DNA of 64,000 nt. Origin: Roseibium marinum. Lineage in GTDB: Bacteria > Pseudomonadota > Alphaproteobacteria > Rhizobiales > Stappiaceae. The stretch lies in contig NZ_PPCN01000002.1 in the NCBI RefSeq assembly GCF_002906165.1, positions 248,001-312,000 of the forward strand, read 5' to 3'. Of the stretch, positions 63,686 through 64,000 are shown one piece after another (position 1 is the stretch's first letter; every line of letters begins with the position of its first letter). Both the position numbers and the translations under genes were made by a program. The notes under the pieces were generated by a model. It made no database searches, was not told the origin of the DNA, and worked only from the letters and a program-made list of their open reading frames with translations.

Positions 63686-64000
63686 TCACGAGACGGTAAA
63701 CGCGGCCATCATTCCGGAATCCTCATGTTCCAGGATATGACAATGCGCCATGTAGGGCCTGTCCCTGGTCGCCGGATAGTCGAAGCGCACCTGGATCTCC
63801 ACGGTTCCGCCTTTTGATATCGACGCCGTATCCTTCCAGCCCGCCATATAGGCCGGAGGCGCCTTTCCGTTGACGGAAACGATCCGGTACTGGCAGCCGT
63901 GAACATGCACCGGATGCTCCATGGCGTCCGTCCCCTCGGAAAACACCCAGCGTTGTTCCTGGTTCATGGCAACGTCGAAATTGACCTTGTCCAGGGCGAA
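63686..64000 (-). CDS. Multicopper oxidase, C-terminal part (5' end outside window)
   Basis: Only the last 104 residues lie in the window; the frame is open to position 64000. The copper-binding motifs of the third cupredoxin domain are complete: HPVHVHG (type 2/3 and type 1 His) and HCHILEHEDSGMM (type 3 His flanking the type 1 Cys, with the axial Met), near the C-terminus FTVS. The organisation is that of CueO/laccase-like periplasmic copper oxidases, involved in copper tolerance or oxidation of phenolics. It converges with nothing; ffh lies 260 bases away on the same strand. Confidence 0.9.
   Translation of the reverse strand, partial: FALDKVNFDVAMNQEQRWVFSEGTDAMEHPVHVHGCQYRIVSVNGKAPPAYMAGWKDTASISKGGTVEIQVRFDYPATRDRPYMAHCHILEHEDSGMMAAFTVS

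Overview
The window is high-GC chromosomal DNA from an alphaproteobacterium, most probably a marine Hyphomicrobiales member of the Roseibium/Labrenzia (Stappiaceae) kind. The evidence is gene content and order: ffh, chorismate mutase, rpsP and rimM in a row with trmD and rplS nearby; ftsEX beside an MJ0042 zinc-ribbon protein, hpt and a CpdR-like response regulator; a TIGR02302 Gln-rich membrane protein next to lysA, lptM and argH; and DUF992, DUF1737 and DUF2125 proteins. The genus is an inference. Most of the window is ordinary core genome.

Layout. 1-5.9 kb: hflKC (left end cut), small conserved proteins, a transglutaminase-like protein and a Crp/Fnr regulator. 6-13 kb: a DoxX membrane protein behind a palindromic operator, a CitE-like CoA lyase, an EamA permease, a GNAT enzyme, a DUF2125 protein, a ChaC-like cyclotransferase, a PlsC-like acyltransferase and a YdcF-like protein. 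13-24 kb: a cell-cycle, envelope and amino-acid block (ftsXE, zinc-ribbon protein, hpt, CpdR-like regulator, TIGR02302 protein, lysA, lptM, argH, TlpA). 24-25.2 kb: three very small genes with the same type of C-terminus, one of them YjfB-like. 25.2-34.6 kb: acyl-CoA metabolism (CoA ligase, 3-hydroxybutyryl-CoA dehydrogenase, etfAB), rhomboid protease, cobalamin adenosyltransferase, a HIG1-like protein, an SDR, a UbiH-like monooxygenase and tesB.

34.6-40.1 kb is the one clearly accessory segment. Four genes on the + strand are packed with overlaps of 4-8 bases or a 1-base gap: an N6-adenine DNA methyltransferase-like protein, a large protein with two GHKL ATPase modules (an Hsp90/MutL/MORC-like one and a histidine-kinase core), a receiver-like protein with an unassigned C-terminal domain, and a ComEC/Rec2-type metallo-beta-lactamase-fold hydrolase. 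The base and codon use looks foreign and there is no integrase. I cannot match this set to a named system. It is the best candidate here for an undescribed defence or DNA-damage signalling system.

40.1-50.5 kb: a His-rich COG0523 (CobW-type) metallochaperone, a D,D-carboxypeptidase and a complete urease operon (ureD, A, B, C, E, F, G), with two LprI-like secreted proteins and a glutathione S-transferase embedded in it and a good sigma-54 promoter match upstream. 50.5-58.1 kb: a GNAT-like protein, a DUF1761 protein, acs, an orphan TadG-like von Willebrand A protein, an HNH nuclease and leuC. 58.3-63.4 kb: the translation/secretion cluster rplS, trmD, rimM, rpsP, chorismate mutase and ffh, interrupted by a VanZ-like gene on the opposite strand. 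The right end cuts a multicopper oxidase.

No rRNA, tRNA, CRISPR array, insertion sequence or prophage gene was recognised.
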